Shown here one piece after another: positions 10,521-19,842 of a stretch of DNA of 64,000 bases (its first letter is position 1; each line of letters opens with the position of its first letter). Source of the DNA: Halothiobacillus diazotrophicus (lineage in GTDB: Bacteria; Pseudomonadota; Gammaproteobacteria; Halothiobacillales; Halothiobacillaceae); assembly GCF_001663815.1 (NCBI RefSeq), contig NZ_CP016027.1, positions 434,001 through 498,000 of the forward strand, written 5' to 3'. The notes beneath the pieces are model-generated. The model was not told where the DNA came from and ran no database searches. It was given only the letters and a program-made list of their open reading frames with translations. Both the position numbers and the translations under genes were made by a program.

Positions 10521-10937
10521 TCAGTGCCCCGATTCCGCGGCGATGCTGCGAATCTTCTGGATCATGCCGACCAGCCCCGTCGCCCGATTGGCCGATAGGT
10601 GCGCCTTCAAGCCCAGGGTATCGAGCAATTCGGGGTCGGTGGCGAGAATGTCCTCGGCGGTCTGGCCGTTGTAGACGCGGAACAGCAGGGCGATGAGGCC
10701 CTTGACGATGGTGGCGTCGCTGGTGCCCTGCAGCATCAATCGGTCGCCATCCCAGGCATAGTCGAACCAGACCTGGGACTGGCAGCCGTGGAACTTGTGG
10801 GCGTCGTCCTGCTTGTCTGCAGGAAATGCCGGCAACTGCTTGCCCATGTCGATGATGTACTGGTACCGGTCGGTCCAGTCGTCGAAGAAGGCGAACTCCT
10901 CGTTGAGTTCGGCGATGGCGGCTTTGGGATCAGACAT
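10521..10937 (-). CDS. sufE: cysteine desulfuration protein SufE
   Basis: SufE accepts persulfide sulfur from SufS and passes it to the SufBCD scaffold. The 138-residue product has the SufE fold sequence: EEFAFFDDWTDRYQYIIDMGKQLP, the acceptor-cysteine segment KFHGCQSQVWF, and the C-terminal LGLKAHLSANRATGLVGMIQKIR. ATG 10937 overlaps the end of the A-type carrier gene by eight bases (ATGTCTGA). The longer frame to 11042 lies inside that gene and was discarded. It is the last gene of the SUF operon, converging on the BLUF gene. Confidence 0.93.
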   Translation of the reverse strand: MSDPKAAIAELNEEFAFFDDWTDRYQYIIDMGKQLPAFPADKQDDAHKFHGCQSQVWFDYAWDGDRLMLQGTSDATIVKGLIALLFRVYNGQTAEDILATDPELLDTLGLKAHLSANRATGLVGMIQKIRSIAAESGH

Positions 10938-11337
10938 GGGCGGGGCTCGTTTCCTTGACGGTGAAGCTCTCGCCACAGCCGCAGCTGTCGACGACGTTGG
11001 GGTTCTTGAATTGCAGCAGACGGGACAGGCCGTTGACGACATAGTCGAGGGTCGAACCCTTGAGCATCGGGAAGCTTTCCGCGTCGCAGATCAGGAACAG
11101 GCCATCGCAATCGAAGGCGTAATCGTCCTGCTCGATGTCCCTGGCGAAATCCATGACGTATCCGAATCCGGAGCAGCCGGATTTCTTGACACCGACACGT
11201 AGGCCCAGCGCAGAGGGTTCGTTCTTCATCAGGCCGCCGATGTGCGTGGCGGCGGCTTCCGTGAGGCTGAGCCGGTCGGCTTCGGGCAATGCCCGGGCGC
11301 GTTCGGCAGCTTGGTCGCGTGTTTCGTTACTCATCAT
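10930..11337 (-). CDS. sufA: A-type iron-sulfur carrier SufA/IscA/ErpA
   Basis: A 135-residue HesB/IscA-family protein that carries Fe-S clusters from the SUF scaffold to apoproteins. The three conserved cysteines are present: one in GVKKSGCSGFGY and two in the C-terminal DSCGCGESF. The N-terminus is about 20 residues longer than in compact IscA proteins (ERARALPEADRLSLTEAAATHIGGL). Position in the SUF operon favours the name SufA; sequence alone would not separate it from ErpA or IscA. ATG 11337 and 11334 are both possible starts. Confidence 0.9.
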   Translation of the reverse strand: MMSNETRDQAAERARALPEADRLSLTEAAATHIGGLMKNEPSALGLRVGVKKSGCSGFGYVMDFARDIEQDDYAFDCDGLFLICDAESFPMLKGSTLDYVVNGLSRLLQFKNPNVVDSCGCGESFTVKETSPAHV

Positions 11338-11368
11338 CTCTATCCCCCTGTATAGACAGGAATGCTGA

Positions 11369-11725
11369 TCAGGAATGTTGTTCGTCGCGCGGTTGGGCAG
11401 ATACGTAGATCTGGTCGCCTTCGATGCGGATGTCGTGGCAGCCGATGGGCTCGTAGGCCGGTGCGGAAAGCGCCTCGCCCGTGCGCAGGCAGAACTCGGC
11501 GTTGTGCCAGGGACAGGCGATCACGTCACCATCCAGTCGCGCCTCGCTGAGCGGTAATGCCTGGTGGCTGCATTCGTTGGTGACGGCCAGAATCACCCCA
11601 TCGGCATTGATCACGAGGATATCGCAATCGGGGCCGGATACGATGCGCCGTTCATCGGGGCCGAGTTCCCGTTGCGGGCATACCGGCAGCCAGTCGGTCG
11701 TGTTCAGTGTGTCTGTGTCAGTCAT
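11369..11725 (-). CDS. Rieske-type [2Fe-2S] ferredoxin in the SUF operon
   Basis: A 118-residue soluble Rieske protein. The cluster ligands are visible as CSHQ and CPWHNAEF, the C-x-H ... C-x-x-H pattern. The rest (DGVILAVTNECSHQALPLSEARLDGD, then GDQIYVSAQ) matches the small Rieske ferredoxins that resemble dioxygenase electron carriers. No oxygenase gene is near. It sits between sufT and sufA on the same strand, so a role as electron donor or redox partner in cluster assembly is a reasonable inference. Confidence 0.88.
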   Translation of the reverse strand: MTDTDTLNTTDWLPVCPQRELGPDERRIVSGPDCDILVINADGVILAVTNECSHQALPLSEARLDGDVIACPWHNAEFCLRTGEALSAPAYEPIGCHDIRIEGDQIYVSAQPRDEQHS

Positions 11726-11792
11726 GTCGTTCTAATCAGGTCCAATTCGGTCGGTACGTGTGACGATGGGGTAGCGATGAGAGCATCCGGTC

Positions 11793-12338
11793 TCAGTACA
11801 TCCCCGTGGCGAGTTTGGCTTCGTCGCTCATCATGTCCCGGTGCCAGGGCGGATCGAAGACGAGTTCGACGGCCGCTTCCTCGACGGTGGGAATCTGCAT
11901 GATCTGCAGATGGGCATCCGATGCGATGACGCCACCCATGCCGCAACCAGGCGCCGTAAGGGTCATGTGCACCGTTACGCGCCGCCCCGAAACCGGTAGG
12001 TGTTCGACCTTGACGTCGTAGACGAGGCCCAGTTCGACAATGTTGATCGGGATTTCCGGATCGAACACGCCGCGCAGTTGCTCCCAGACCATCTTTTCGA
12101 CATCGGCGTCCGAGGCGTCGGCCGGCAGCTCCGGTTTCGGCGGGGGCTCCTTGCCGAGGGCATCGGCATCCTTGCCTTCCACGCGCAGCAGATGGCCGCG
12201 CGCCTTGATGGTGAAGCTGCCCCCCAGGGCCTGCATGATTTCGACCGGCGTGTCCTTCGACGCCAGGACCTTCTGGCCGGAGGGCACCATCATGGCGACA
12301 CAGTCGCGGGTGAGATGAACGCGTTCAAGCGGTTCCAT
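11793..12338 (-). CDS. sufT: Fe-S assembly protein SufT (DUF59/MIP18 family)
   Basis: A 181-residue member of the DUF59/MIP18 family in the SufT form, which supports maturation of Fe-S proteins. The C-terminal MIP18 domain is clear: VWEQLRGVFDPEIPINIVELGLVYDV and MTLTAPGCGMGGVIASDAHLQIM, including the conserved Cys, then VVFDPPW-like VELVFDPPWHRDMMSDEAKLATG. The N-terminal 70 residues (MMVPSGQKVLASKDTPVEIMQALGGSFTI) form the extra domain of the long SufT proteins. It begins 9 bases after the sufS stop. Confidence 0.92.
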   Translation of the reverse strand: MEPLERVHLTRDCVAMMVPSGQKVLASKDTPVEIMQALGGSFTIKARGHLLRVEGKDADALGKEPPPKPELPADASDADVEKMVWEQLRGVFDPEIPINIVELGLVYDVKVEHLPVSGRRVTVHMTLTAPGCGMGGVIASDAHLQIMQIPTVEEAAVELVFDPPWHRDMMSDEAKLATGMY

Positions 12339-12347
12339 GGGGGTTCC

Positions 12348-13607
12348 TTAAGTGAGCATGGTTTGGGCGCGACGAACGGCGCGGGCCAGGGCCTCGACCT
12401 CGTCGAACGTATTGTAGAAACTGAAAGAGGCGCGCACCGTACCCGTAGAAACACCCAGCTGCTTCAGGATCGGCATGGCGCAGTGATGACCCGTGCGGAC
12501 GGCGATGCCCTGGGCATCGAGCAGGGTGCCGATGTCGTGGGGATGGACGCCATCCACCACGAAGGACACCACCGGAGCCTTGTCCCTGGCCTGACCGACA
12601 AAACGCAGGCCCGGGATCTCGCCCAACTGCTGCGTGGCCGCTGCCAACAGGGCCGACTCGTGCTCCGCCAGGGCCACATGATCGAGATCCGCCAGCCAGG
12701 AAAGTGCGGTGCCCAGAGCGATGGCGCCTTCGATATTGGGCGTGCCCGCTTCGAACTTGGCTGGCGGCGGTGCGAAAGTGACGGCATCGAAAGTGACGGT
12801 CTCGATCATGTCGCCGCCGCCATGGTAGGGCGGCAGTTCGTCCAGCCAGGGACGACGGGCGTAGAGCGCACCGACGCCGCTGGGACCGAAGGCCTTGTGG
12901 CCGGAGATCGCATAGAAGTCGCAGCCGATGGCCTGCACGTCCACCGGGCCGTGGGGCAGTCCCTGCGCACCGTCGATCAGCGTGGGGATACCGTGTTCCC
13001 GGGCAATCCGGCAGATCTTCTTGATCGGATTGATGGTGCCAAGGGCATTGGAGACGTGATTGACCGCAATCAGGCGCGTGCGTGCGGTGATCATCCGGGG
13101 CAGGACATCGAGATCGATTTCACCCGCCGGGGTGACCGGTATGACCTTGAGTACGGTACCGATGCGCGTACCGAGCAGGTGCCAGGGGACGATGTTGGCA
13201 TGATGTTCCAGCGCGGAGATGAGGATCTCGTCGCCGGCAACCAGCCGCTGGCCGAAGCTCGATGCGATGAGGTTGATGGCCTCGGTCACGCCGCGCACGA
13301 ATACGATTTCATCGGAATGCGCCGCATTCAGGCTGGATTGGATCTGGGCGCGTGACGCTTCGTACAGATCGGTTGCCCGACCGGAGAGCGTGTGCACGCC
13401 CCGATGGATATTGGCATTGTCGTGCCGGTAGAACCGGTTGACCGCCTCGATCACGATCTCGGGCTTCTGCGTGGTGGCCGCATTGTCGAGATAGACGAGC
13501 GGCTTGCCGTTGATCGTCTGGTGCAGCGCCGGAAACTGGGCGCGCAGGGCCGCAACATCGAAATCGTGTCGCGTGACGGGATCAGATGGCAGGGCGGTCG
13601 TGGACAT
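12348..13607 (-). CDS. sufS: cysteine desulfurase SufS
   Basis: A group II cysteine desulfurase (419 residues) that uses PLP to take sulfur from cysteine and hands it to SufE. Visible residues: PLP Schiff-base Lys238 in AISGHKAFGPSG, the cofactor-binding Asp212 in LIDGAQGLPHG, His136 in SALEHHANIVPW, and catalytic Cys376 in VRTGHHCAMP with the short loop of the SufS type. Length and N-terminal LRAQFPALHQTINGKPLVYLDNAATTQKP are typical. It lies 40 bases downstream of sufD. Confidence 0.96.
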   Translation of the reverse strand: MSTTALPSDPVTRHDFDVAALRAQFPALHQTINGKPLVYLDNAATTQKPEIVIEAVNRFYRHDNANIHRGVHTLSGRATDLYEASRAQIQSSLNAAHSDEIVFVRGVTEAINLIASSFGQRLVAGDEILISALEHHANIVPWHLLGTRIGTVLKVIPVTPAGEIDLDVLPRMITARTRLIAVNHVSNALGTINPIKKICRIAREHGIPTLIDGAQGLPHGPVDVQAIGCDFYAISGHKAFGPSGVGALYARRPWLDELPPYHGGGDMIETVTFDAVTFAPPPAKFEAGTPNIEGAIALGTALSWLADLDHVALAEHESALLAAATQQLGEIPGLRFVGQARDKAPVVSFVVDGVHPHDIGTLLDAQGIAVRTGHHCAMPILKQLGVSTGTVRASFSFYNTFDEVEALARAVRRAQTMLT

Positions 13608-13647
13608 CAGGCGTCTTCCTTACAGGTATCTTCTTTCAGGCTTGCTC

Positions 13648-14936
13648 TCAGGCGGGCAGCCGTTCGGTGCCGAGGCGACGGCTGACCTGTTCGGTCAGCC
13701 ATTCCACCAGGGCTGGGACGGGGGCCGCGTCGATGAGTTCCTGGGCGAAACCGACGATCAGCAGGTTGCGGGCCTGAGCGAAGGGAATGCCGCGACTCTG
13801 CAGATAGTACAGGGCCTCGGAGTCCAGGCGACCGACGGTGGCGCCGTGGCTGCATTTCACGTCGTCCGCGTAGATTTCCAGCTCCGGCTTGGTGTCGATT
13901 TCGGCCTGATCGGAGAGCAGCAGGTTGCGGCTGTCCTGGAAGGCGGCGATTTGCTGGGCGTCCTGTGCGACCAGGATCCGGCCTTTGAAGATGCCGCGGC
14001 CGGATTCATCGGCGATGGTGCGGTAATGTTCGCTGCTGGTGGTCTGCGGTGCGCCGTGGACGATGCGGGTGTGCGTGTCGAGCACCTGCTTGCCGCGCGG
14101 CATCATCAGGCCCAGCAGTTCGCAGTGGGCGCCGGTGTCGGTGATATCCACGTCGATTTCCCGGCGAACCAGCTGTCCGGCGAGTTGCAGGCTGAGGGCG
14201 TGATAGCGGGCATCGCGGGCCAGACGGACGAAATCCCGCGTGGTCAGCAGATGATGGTCGCCGTCCAGACCGAGGTTCAGGTGATGCAGCTGGCTGTTGG
14301 CGGCCTGATCGATCACGGTGATGCCATTGCGCCAGCAGAGTTGCGCGTTGATGCCCGAGACGGATTCGATCACCGTGGCTTGGGCGCTCACACCCAGGCG
14401 GACGAACACGCGGGTCTGGCTGTAAGCTTCCGCCTGGGTGCCTTCCAGCCAGCGGATGACGACCGGTCGGTCGATCACCGCGTTGGCCGCGACGTCGATC
14501 ACCACGCCCTGGGTGGCGCTGGCGGTGTTCAGGGCGAGCAGCGCATCGTTGGGGTTGCGGGCTTCGGGCGCGAAGGCGGCGGCACGCAGGGCTTCATCGC
14601 AGTTGGCCAGGGCGACCAGCTTGAGGCCGGCGGGCAGGTCGGTCGGCAAGCCCTGCAACTGGCCGTCGACGAAGGTGACGACGAGAGCATCAGGCAGGAT
14701 GGCGGCCAGGGGATTATCCGGCAGTGTCGCCACGGCGACAGCCGGTGTCGAGAAAGCCTGGCGGCCGAGGCTGCGCAGGTTGGTCCAGCGCCATTCCTCG
14801 TCACGCAGGGTCGGCAGGCCCCATTGGACGACTTGCTGGCGCGCGGCGTCCTGGGTGACTCCGGGGGCGGCGGCGCTGTCCGGTAGGGTTTGCGCCAGCC
14901 ACTCGGGCAGCGGGGTGCGTGCTTGAGGTTCCCGGT

Positions 14937-14940
<4 letters not shown>
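13648..14940 (-). CDS. sufD: Fe-S assembly scaffold subunit SufD
   Basis: A 430-residue SufB/SufD-family protein that forms the SufBC2D scaffold complex. The family core is present: DITDTGAHCELLGLMMPRGKQVLDTHTRIVH, SEHYRTIADESGRGIFKGRI, and the C-terminal DDVKCSHGATVGRLDSEALYYLQSRGI with the conserved Cys-x-His. Its start overlaps the sufC stop as ATGA, so the two should be translationally coupled. The stretch LVTFVDGQLQ and the variable N-terminal 150 residues are typical of SufD rather than SufB. Confidence 0.94.
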
Positions 14941-15692
<752 letters not shown>

Positions 15693-15713
15693 GAATTCAG
15701 CCTCCGATGAAAA

Positions 15714-17171
15714 TCAGCCCACGGACCCTTCGAGCGAGACGGCAAGCAGGGCCTGCGCCTCGACGGCGAATTCCATCGGCAGTTCGTTGAATACGTCCTT
15801 GCAGAACCCGTTGACGATCATGTTGGTGGCGTTCTCCTCGGAGATGCCGCGGGACTGCAGGTAGAAAATCTGGTCGTCGCTGATCTTCGAGGTGGTGGCC
15901 TCGTGCTCGACCTGGGCGCTTGAGTTCTTCACCTCGATATAGGGGAAGGTGTGCGCCCCGTTGCGATCGCCGATCAGCAGGGCGTCGCACTGGGTGAAGT
16001 TGCGGGCATCATCGGCGGATTTGGCGATGTGCACGAGACCGCGGTAGGCGTTCTGAGAACGACCGGCGGAAATGCTCTTGGAAACGATGGTGCTGCGCGT
16101 CCGTTTGCCCAGATGGATCATCTTCGTGCCGGAGTCCACCTGCTGGAAGTTGTTGCTCACCGCGACCGAATAGAATTCGCCGACCGAATCGTCGCCGCGC
16201 AGGATGCAGCTGGGGTACTTCCAGGTGATCGCCGAGCCGGCCTCGACCTGTGTCCAGGTGATTTTGGAACGGGCACCGCGCGCGTCACCGCGCTTGGTCA
16301 CGAAGTTGTAGATGCCCCCTTTGCCTTCCTCGTCGCCCGGGTACCAGTTCTGGACGGTGGAGTACTTGATGGTGGCATCGTCCAGCGCCACGAGTTCTAC
16401 CACGGCGGCATGGAGTTGGTTTTCGTCGCGCTGGGGCGCGGTGCAGCCTTCCAGATAGCTGACGTGCGCGCCTTCCTCGGCGACGATCAGGGTGCGTTCG
16501 AACTGTCCGGTGTTCATCGCGTTGATGCGGAAGTAGGTGGAAAGCTCCATGGGGCAGCGCACGCCCTTGGGAATGAACACGAACGAACCGTCGGAGAAGA
16601 CCGCGGAATTCAGGGCCGCATAGTAGTTGTCGCCCGGCGGCACGACCGACCCGAGGTATTTCTGGATCAGCTCGGGGTGCGTATGCACGGCTTCGGAGAA
16701 GGAGCAGAAGATCACGCCGACCTCGGCCAGCTTCTCGCGGAAGGTCGTGGTGACGGACACGCTGTCGAACACCGCATCGACGGCCACGCCGGCCAGCGCC
16801 GCGCGCTCGTGCAGGGGGATGCCGAGCTTCTCGTACATCTCCAGCAGTTTGGGGTCTACCTCGTCGAGGCTCTTCGGCCGGGCCGCGTCGATCTCTTCCT
16901 TGCTTTTGGGCGCGGCGTAGTAGGAGAGGGCCTGATAGTCGATGGGCGGGTAGTGGACATGCGCCCATTGCGGCTCGGCCATGGTCAGCCACTGCCGATA
17001 GGCCTTCAGGCGCCATTCCAGCAGGAACTCGGGTTCGTTCTTCTTGGCGGAAATCAGCCGGATGACGTCCTCGTTCAGACCGGGCGGGATGATCTCCTGC
17101 TCGATATCCGTCACGAAGCCGTATTTGTAGTCGCGCTGGACCAGTTGTTCGAGTTCTTGCTGTTCGCTCAT
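15714..17171 (-). CDS. sufB: Fe-S assembly scaffold subunit SufB
   Basis: The main scaffold subunit of the SUF system (485 residues), on which clusters are built. Characteristic stretches are [34 protein letters not shown] near the N-terminus, [33 protein letters not shown] in the centre, the Cys-containing [24 protein letters not shown], and the C-terminal [26 protein letters not shown]. It is the first structural gene after the Rrf2 regulator, 56 bases downstream. Confidence 0.97.
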   Translation of the reverse strand: MSEQQELEQLVQRDYKYGFVTDIEQEIIPPGLNEDVIRLISAKKNEPEFLLEWRLKAYRQWLTMAEPQWAHVHYPPIDYQALSYYAAPKSKEEIDAARPKSLDEVDPKLLEMYEKLGIPLHERAALAGVAVDAVFDSVSVTTTFREKLAEVGVIFCSFSEAVHTHPELIQKYLGSVVPPGDNYYAALNSAVFSDGSFVFIPKGVRCPMELSTYFRINAMNTGQFERTLIVAEEGAHVSYLEGCTAPQRDENQLHAAVVELVALDDATIKYSTVQNWYPGDEEGKGGIYNFVTKRGDARGARSKITWTQVEAGSAITWKYPSCILRGDDSVGEFYSVAVSNNFQQVDSGTKMIHLGKRTRSTIVSKSISAGRSQNAYRGLVHIAKSADDARNFTQCDALLIGDRNGAHTFPYIEVKNSSAQVEHEATTSKISDDQIFYLQSRGISEENATNMIVNGFCKDVFNELPMEFAVEAQALLAVSLEGSVG

Positions 17172-17227
17172 GGTCGATTCACCTCGCGGGCGGCCGTGCC
17201 GCCAATGTCAATGCTGTAAGTGGTCCG

Positions 17228-17716
17228 TCAGGGCTTGCCCGAGGTTGTACGGGCGACGGGGGCCGATTTGGCGACGCCCGTCGAATCTCTCTTGAACCAG
17301 ATCGGTACCTGATGAACCGGTTCGGACAGGGTGGCCAGCGTGGTGCCGGTCAGCAGTTCGCGCACGCCCCGGTTGATGGTGTTCCAGTGGGGGCGGACGC
17401 TGCAATTCGCCTCGCGCTCGCAATCATGATCGGCGGTATAGCACTCGGTCATGGCAATCGGGCCGTCGATGGCCTCGACGATGTCGGCAATACTGATTTC
17501 ATCGGCGGCACGCGCCAGCCGATAGCCGCCGTGTCGCCCCTGTTGCGACGTCAACAGGCCGGACGCCGTCAGGGTCTTCAACAGCTTGCCGACCGTGGGC
17601 TGACTCAGGCCGGTCCGCTCGGCCAAGGCCCGCGCATTGCTCTGCGGGGTTTCTCCCCGGGCGAGTGTGGTCAGCAACACGATGGCGTAATCACTCATGC
17701 GACTAATCTTGAGCAT
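17228..17716 (-). CDS. Rrf2-family regulator of the SUF operon
   Basis: A 162-residue IscR/Rrf2-type winged-helix regulator of the SUF-associated group. The N-terminal helix-turn-helix reads ALAERTGLSQPTVGKLLKTLTASGLL, and the wing is GRHGGYRLARAADEIS. Cys92, Cys99 and Cys105 are spaced much like the [2Fe-2S] ligands of IscR, so cluster sensing is likely. A C-terminal tail of about 35 residues (KRDSTGVAKSAPVARTTSGKP) is polar and probably disordered. It is the promoter-proximal gene of the operon and a candidate autoregulator. The name sufR is avoided because it is also used for the unrelated cyanobacterial repressor. Confidence 0.92.
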   Translation of the reverse strand: MLKISRMSDYAIVLLTTLARGETPQSNARALAERTGLSQPTVGKLLKTLTASGLLTSQQGRHGGYRLARAADEISIADIVEAIDGPIAMTECYTADHDCEREANCSVRPHWNTINRGVRELLTGTTLATLSEPVHQVPIWFKRDSTGVAKSAPVARTTSGKP

Positions 17717-17742
17717 AGTGTCCCCTGCTAATCATGTTTTAA

Positions 17743-17770
17743 ATTGTACTAATCAAGTACGATATTGCAA
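17743..17770 (-). promoter_or_regulatory. putative SUF operon promoter and operator
   Basis: Reading leftward, -35 TTGCAA (17770-17765), a 16-base spacer and -10 TACAAT (17748-17743) precede the Rrf2 gene by about 26 bases. An inverted repeat GTAC-TTGATTA-GTAC (17746-17760) overlaps the -10 element and spacer, where a repressor would block polymerase. Its symmetry and AT-rich centre resemble sites bound by Rrf2/IscR proteins, so feedback control by the first gene product is inferred. Confidence 0.65.
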
Positions 17771-17773
17771 GAC

Positions 17774-17806
17774 AAAAAATCCCCGAGGTGACGTCGAGGA
17801 TTTTTA
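17774..17806 (-). terminator. rho-independent terminator after the GH64-like gene
   Basis: A 12-pair stem (AAAAATCCTCGA with TCGGGGATTTTT, one G-T pair) closes a 7-base loop and runs into a T tract. It is symmetric enough to work in both directions. It lies downstream of the GH64-like gene and just upstream of the SUF promoter, so it separates the two leftward units. Confidence 0.8.
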
Positions 17807-17877
17807 GGGCCGAAGTGGCGAGGTAATCAGCTTTTCAGGTGAATCCGATGAGCGGCGAATTCGTTTCCCTTCATGGG

Positions 17878-19341
17878 TCAGCTGAAGAATTTGCCCAGTG
17901 TCACCGTGATGGATTGCGTTCCGTTGATCTGAATGGATGGATTCTGATTGCAGACATCGTCGTAAGGGAAGCCGTAGGCGAGTCCATTGGTGCTGTACGC
18001 ATGGAACATCTGCGCCCAGGTATTCGAGACATCGCTTCCGGTCGCGGTCGGATAGTAGGTGCTGGGGGATGTGCAGACATTGTCATTGAGCAGATAACTC
18101 ATCACGCCGCGGTTGAAGGCGGCAGCAATCATTTTCTGCACGTTCTTCTGAGCGGCGGTGCCGGTGGCCAGGGAGTTTGCGCACTGCCAGACATCGAGCG
18201 TGGGGATTTGCGGCGTGGTGCCGCTGCCCAATGTGAAATCGGGCGCTGTCGTCGGGAAATCGGCCAGTGTCGGGAAATTCCCTTGATAGAAGGCGAGCAT
18301 GCCGGCGTAAGCGCCGGTGAGGGGGACATAGCCACTGTAATATCCTGTCGACGTGTCGTTGGTGACAAGCGGCGTGACTTCCCAGTTGCTGTACCACTTG
18401 TTCACGGCGCCATTGAAGTAGTTCTGGAGCGTCCCGGTGTAGCCGGTTTGCGCCGTCACCGTCTTGGGGGATACCGCGCGCAGATAGGTGATGCCGGCAG
18501 GGTAGGCTGCCGGTACGGACACTGGTTTGGCCAAGCCGGCAAAATTGCCGGTCAGACCATTGAACGTCGAGAGAATGTTCGCCCGAGACTGGTTCAGGGC
18601 GCCTTGTAATGTGCCGCCCGGTGTGCCATTGAGCGTCAGAGGGAAACCGAACTGGTCCACTTGCGTGGTGTTGCCATTGAAATTGCCCAGGCTATCGAAG
18701 GAAAACTCGATCCAGTCGAACACCGTCAACTGCCCGGGGTAGGCGTCCGGAACGGGGGCTGTGTATTTGGTGCTGTCGATGACCGTGAACGGCAGTTTCG
18801 GTATCCCGACAGAGATGTAAATACGCCCGCTGAATGCGGCCGTACCCGTGCCAAGTCCCGGTAGGTTGGTCGTGCTCAGGTTGGCCAGATCGATGACCGT
18901 CGGTGTCGTTCGGGAAAGCGGGATGCTGTAGTCCGCCCAGGCCAGAGGGTAATTCGCCGCTATGGCGGTGGCATCGGTGGTGGATAGCAGGTTGGAATCA
19001 GGGAATGTGCCAGCTGGCTGGGTATTATCCGCAGTTGTCATCAGATGCGGGACCCCTTGGGCATCCAGCCGGTACTGACTGCTGACCCCGCTCACTTTCA
19101 CCTCGCCGACGATATAGGCATAGACCTGCGCGCCAGCGGGTAAGTCGGTCGTGGACGCATCGATCGTCAACGGGATTTTGGCGGTTGGGTTCGTGCCGCC
19201 ACCGGTACTCCCGCCGCCAGTGCCCGCTCCACCACTACTGCTTCCGCCGGTACTACTGCCGCTACCACCACAGGCCGCAACCGCAACGGATGAGGCGACA
19301 ACGGTTATGAATGCGCGGCGTTTCTTGTCGAGTTCGTCCAT
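17878..19341 (-). CDS. predicted Tat-exported lipoprotein, GH64 beta-1,3-glucanase-like
   Basis: A 487-residue predicted envelope protein. The N-terminus has a twin-arginine motif KRRAFIT (Arg8, Arg9), a hydrophobic helix and a lipobox VAAC (Cys24), then a Gly/Ser-rich linker to about residue 50. The remainder follows glycoside hydrolase family 64: SGRIYISVGIPKLPF, FDWIEFSF, NTTQVDQFGFPL, TYLRAVSPKT, AAFNRGVMS, and near the end FHAYSTNGLAYGFPYDDV. Glu212 and Asp229 align with the two acidic catalytic residues described for the Streptomyces matensis enzyme. Family members cut beta-1,3-glucan to short oligosaccharides. Activity and anchoring here are inferred. It has its own terminator and no polysaccharide-use genes beside it. 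Confidence 0.77.
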   Translation of the reverse strand: MDELDKKRRAFITVVASSVAVAACGGSGSSTGGSSSGGAGTGGGSTGGGTNPTAKIPLTIDASTTDLPAGAQVYAYIVGEVKVSGVSSQYRLDAQGVPHLMTTADNTQPAGTFPDSNLLSTTDATAIAANYPLAWADYSIPLSRTTPTVIDLANLSTTNLPGLGTGTAAFSGRIYISVGIPKLPFTVIDSTKYTAPVPDAYPGQLTVFDWIEFSFDSLGNFNGNTTQVDQFGFPLTLNGTPGGTLQGALNQSRANILSTFNGLTGNFAGLAKPVSVPAAYPAGITYLRAVSPKTVTAQTGYTGTLQNYFNGAVNKWYSNWEVTPLVTNDTSTGYYSGYVPLTGAYAGMLAFYQGNFPTLADFPTTAPDFTLGSGTTPQIPTLDVWQCANSLATGTAAQKNVQKMIAAAFNRGVMSYLLNDNVCTSPSTYYPTATGSDVSNTWAQMFHAYSTNGLAYGFPYDDVCNQNPSIQINGTQSITVTLGKFFS

Positions 19342-19612
19342 GCTGTCTCCTTGCTGCTTTGGTTGGTGTTGTTCTTATGTTCGTTTTGTGTGCTTGTCGT
19401 TGGACGCACTCGGACATCCTAATCGAATTCATATCGAATTAGCCCGTGTACAACCAAAATAAGTAGCGAGCAGAAATTCGTCCTTGTATGTCGTTTCCAG
19501 ATGCGCGGTATGCGCTTTTCGAACGTATCGGATGTCCGTTGGGGAAGGCCATGAATTTTCGATGATTTGTATTGCTGGACATTGTCGTGCCAGCCTTTTG
19601 TCGATTTTTTTA

Positions 19613-19639
19613 TTGACAGTCGCGCGGATGATCTATAAA
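19613..19639 (+). promoter_or_regulatory. tRNA-Met promoter
   Basis: TTGACA (19613-19618) and TATAAA (19634-19639) are separated by 15 bases and lie 18 bases before the mature tRNA. The following stretch TTGCGCGCC is GC-rich, a discriminator typical of stable-RNA promoters under stringent control. Confidence 0.75.
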
Positions 19640-19657
19640 TTGCGCGCCTCATCGAAT

Positions 19658-19734
19658 GGCTATATAGCTCAGTTGGTTAGAGCACAGCACTCATAATGCT
19701 GGGGTCGGTGGTTCGAGTCCACCTATAGCCACCA
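19658..19734 (+). tRNA. tRNA-Met (CAT), elongator type
   Basis: A 77-base cloverleaf including encoded CCA. The acceptor stem is GGCTATA with TATAGCC, the D arm GCTCAGTTGGTTAGAGC, the anticodon stem CAGCA/TGCTG with loop CTCATAA (anticodon CAT), and the T arm GGTGG-TTCGAGT-CCACC. The paired first base and the close match to the known elongator methionine tRNA (GGCTAnnTAGCTCAGTTGG) argue against initiator or tRNA-Ile2. Confidence 0.96.
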
Positions 19735-19745
19735 CAAATTCCCTG

Positions 19746-19777
19746 AAACCCGTAACGCGTGTCGTTGCGGGTTTTTT
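19746..19777 (+). terminator. terminator after tRNA-Met
   Basis: Stem AAACCCGTAAC (19746-19756) pairs with GTTGCGGGTTT (19764-19774, one G-T pair) and continues into a T run. It begins 11 bases after the tRNA. Confidence 0.85.
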
Positions 19778-19842
19778 CTTGCCGCAAAGGGTTGTCGTGA
19801 TCTGTCCCTGAACCGGAGTTGATACCTTGCGTCGCGTGTTGA

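Noticed and set aside
12000-13355. A 451-codon plus-strand open frame
   Set aside because: Antisense to sufS and sufT, both supported by catalytic motifs.
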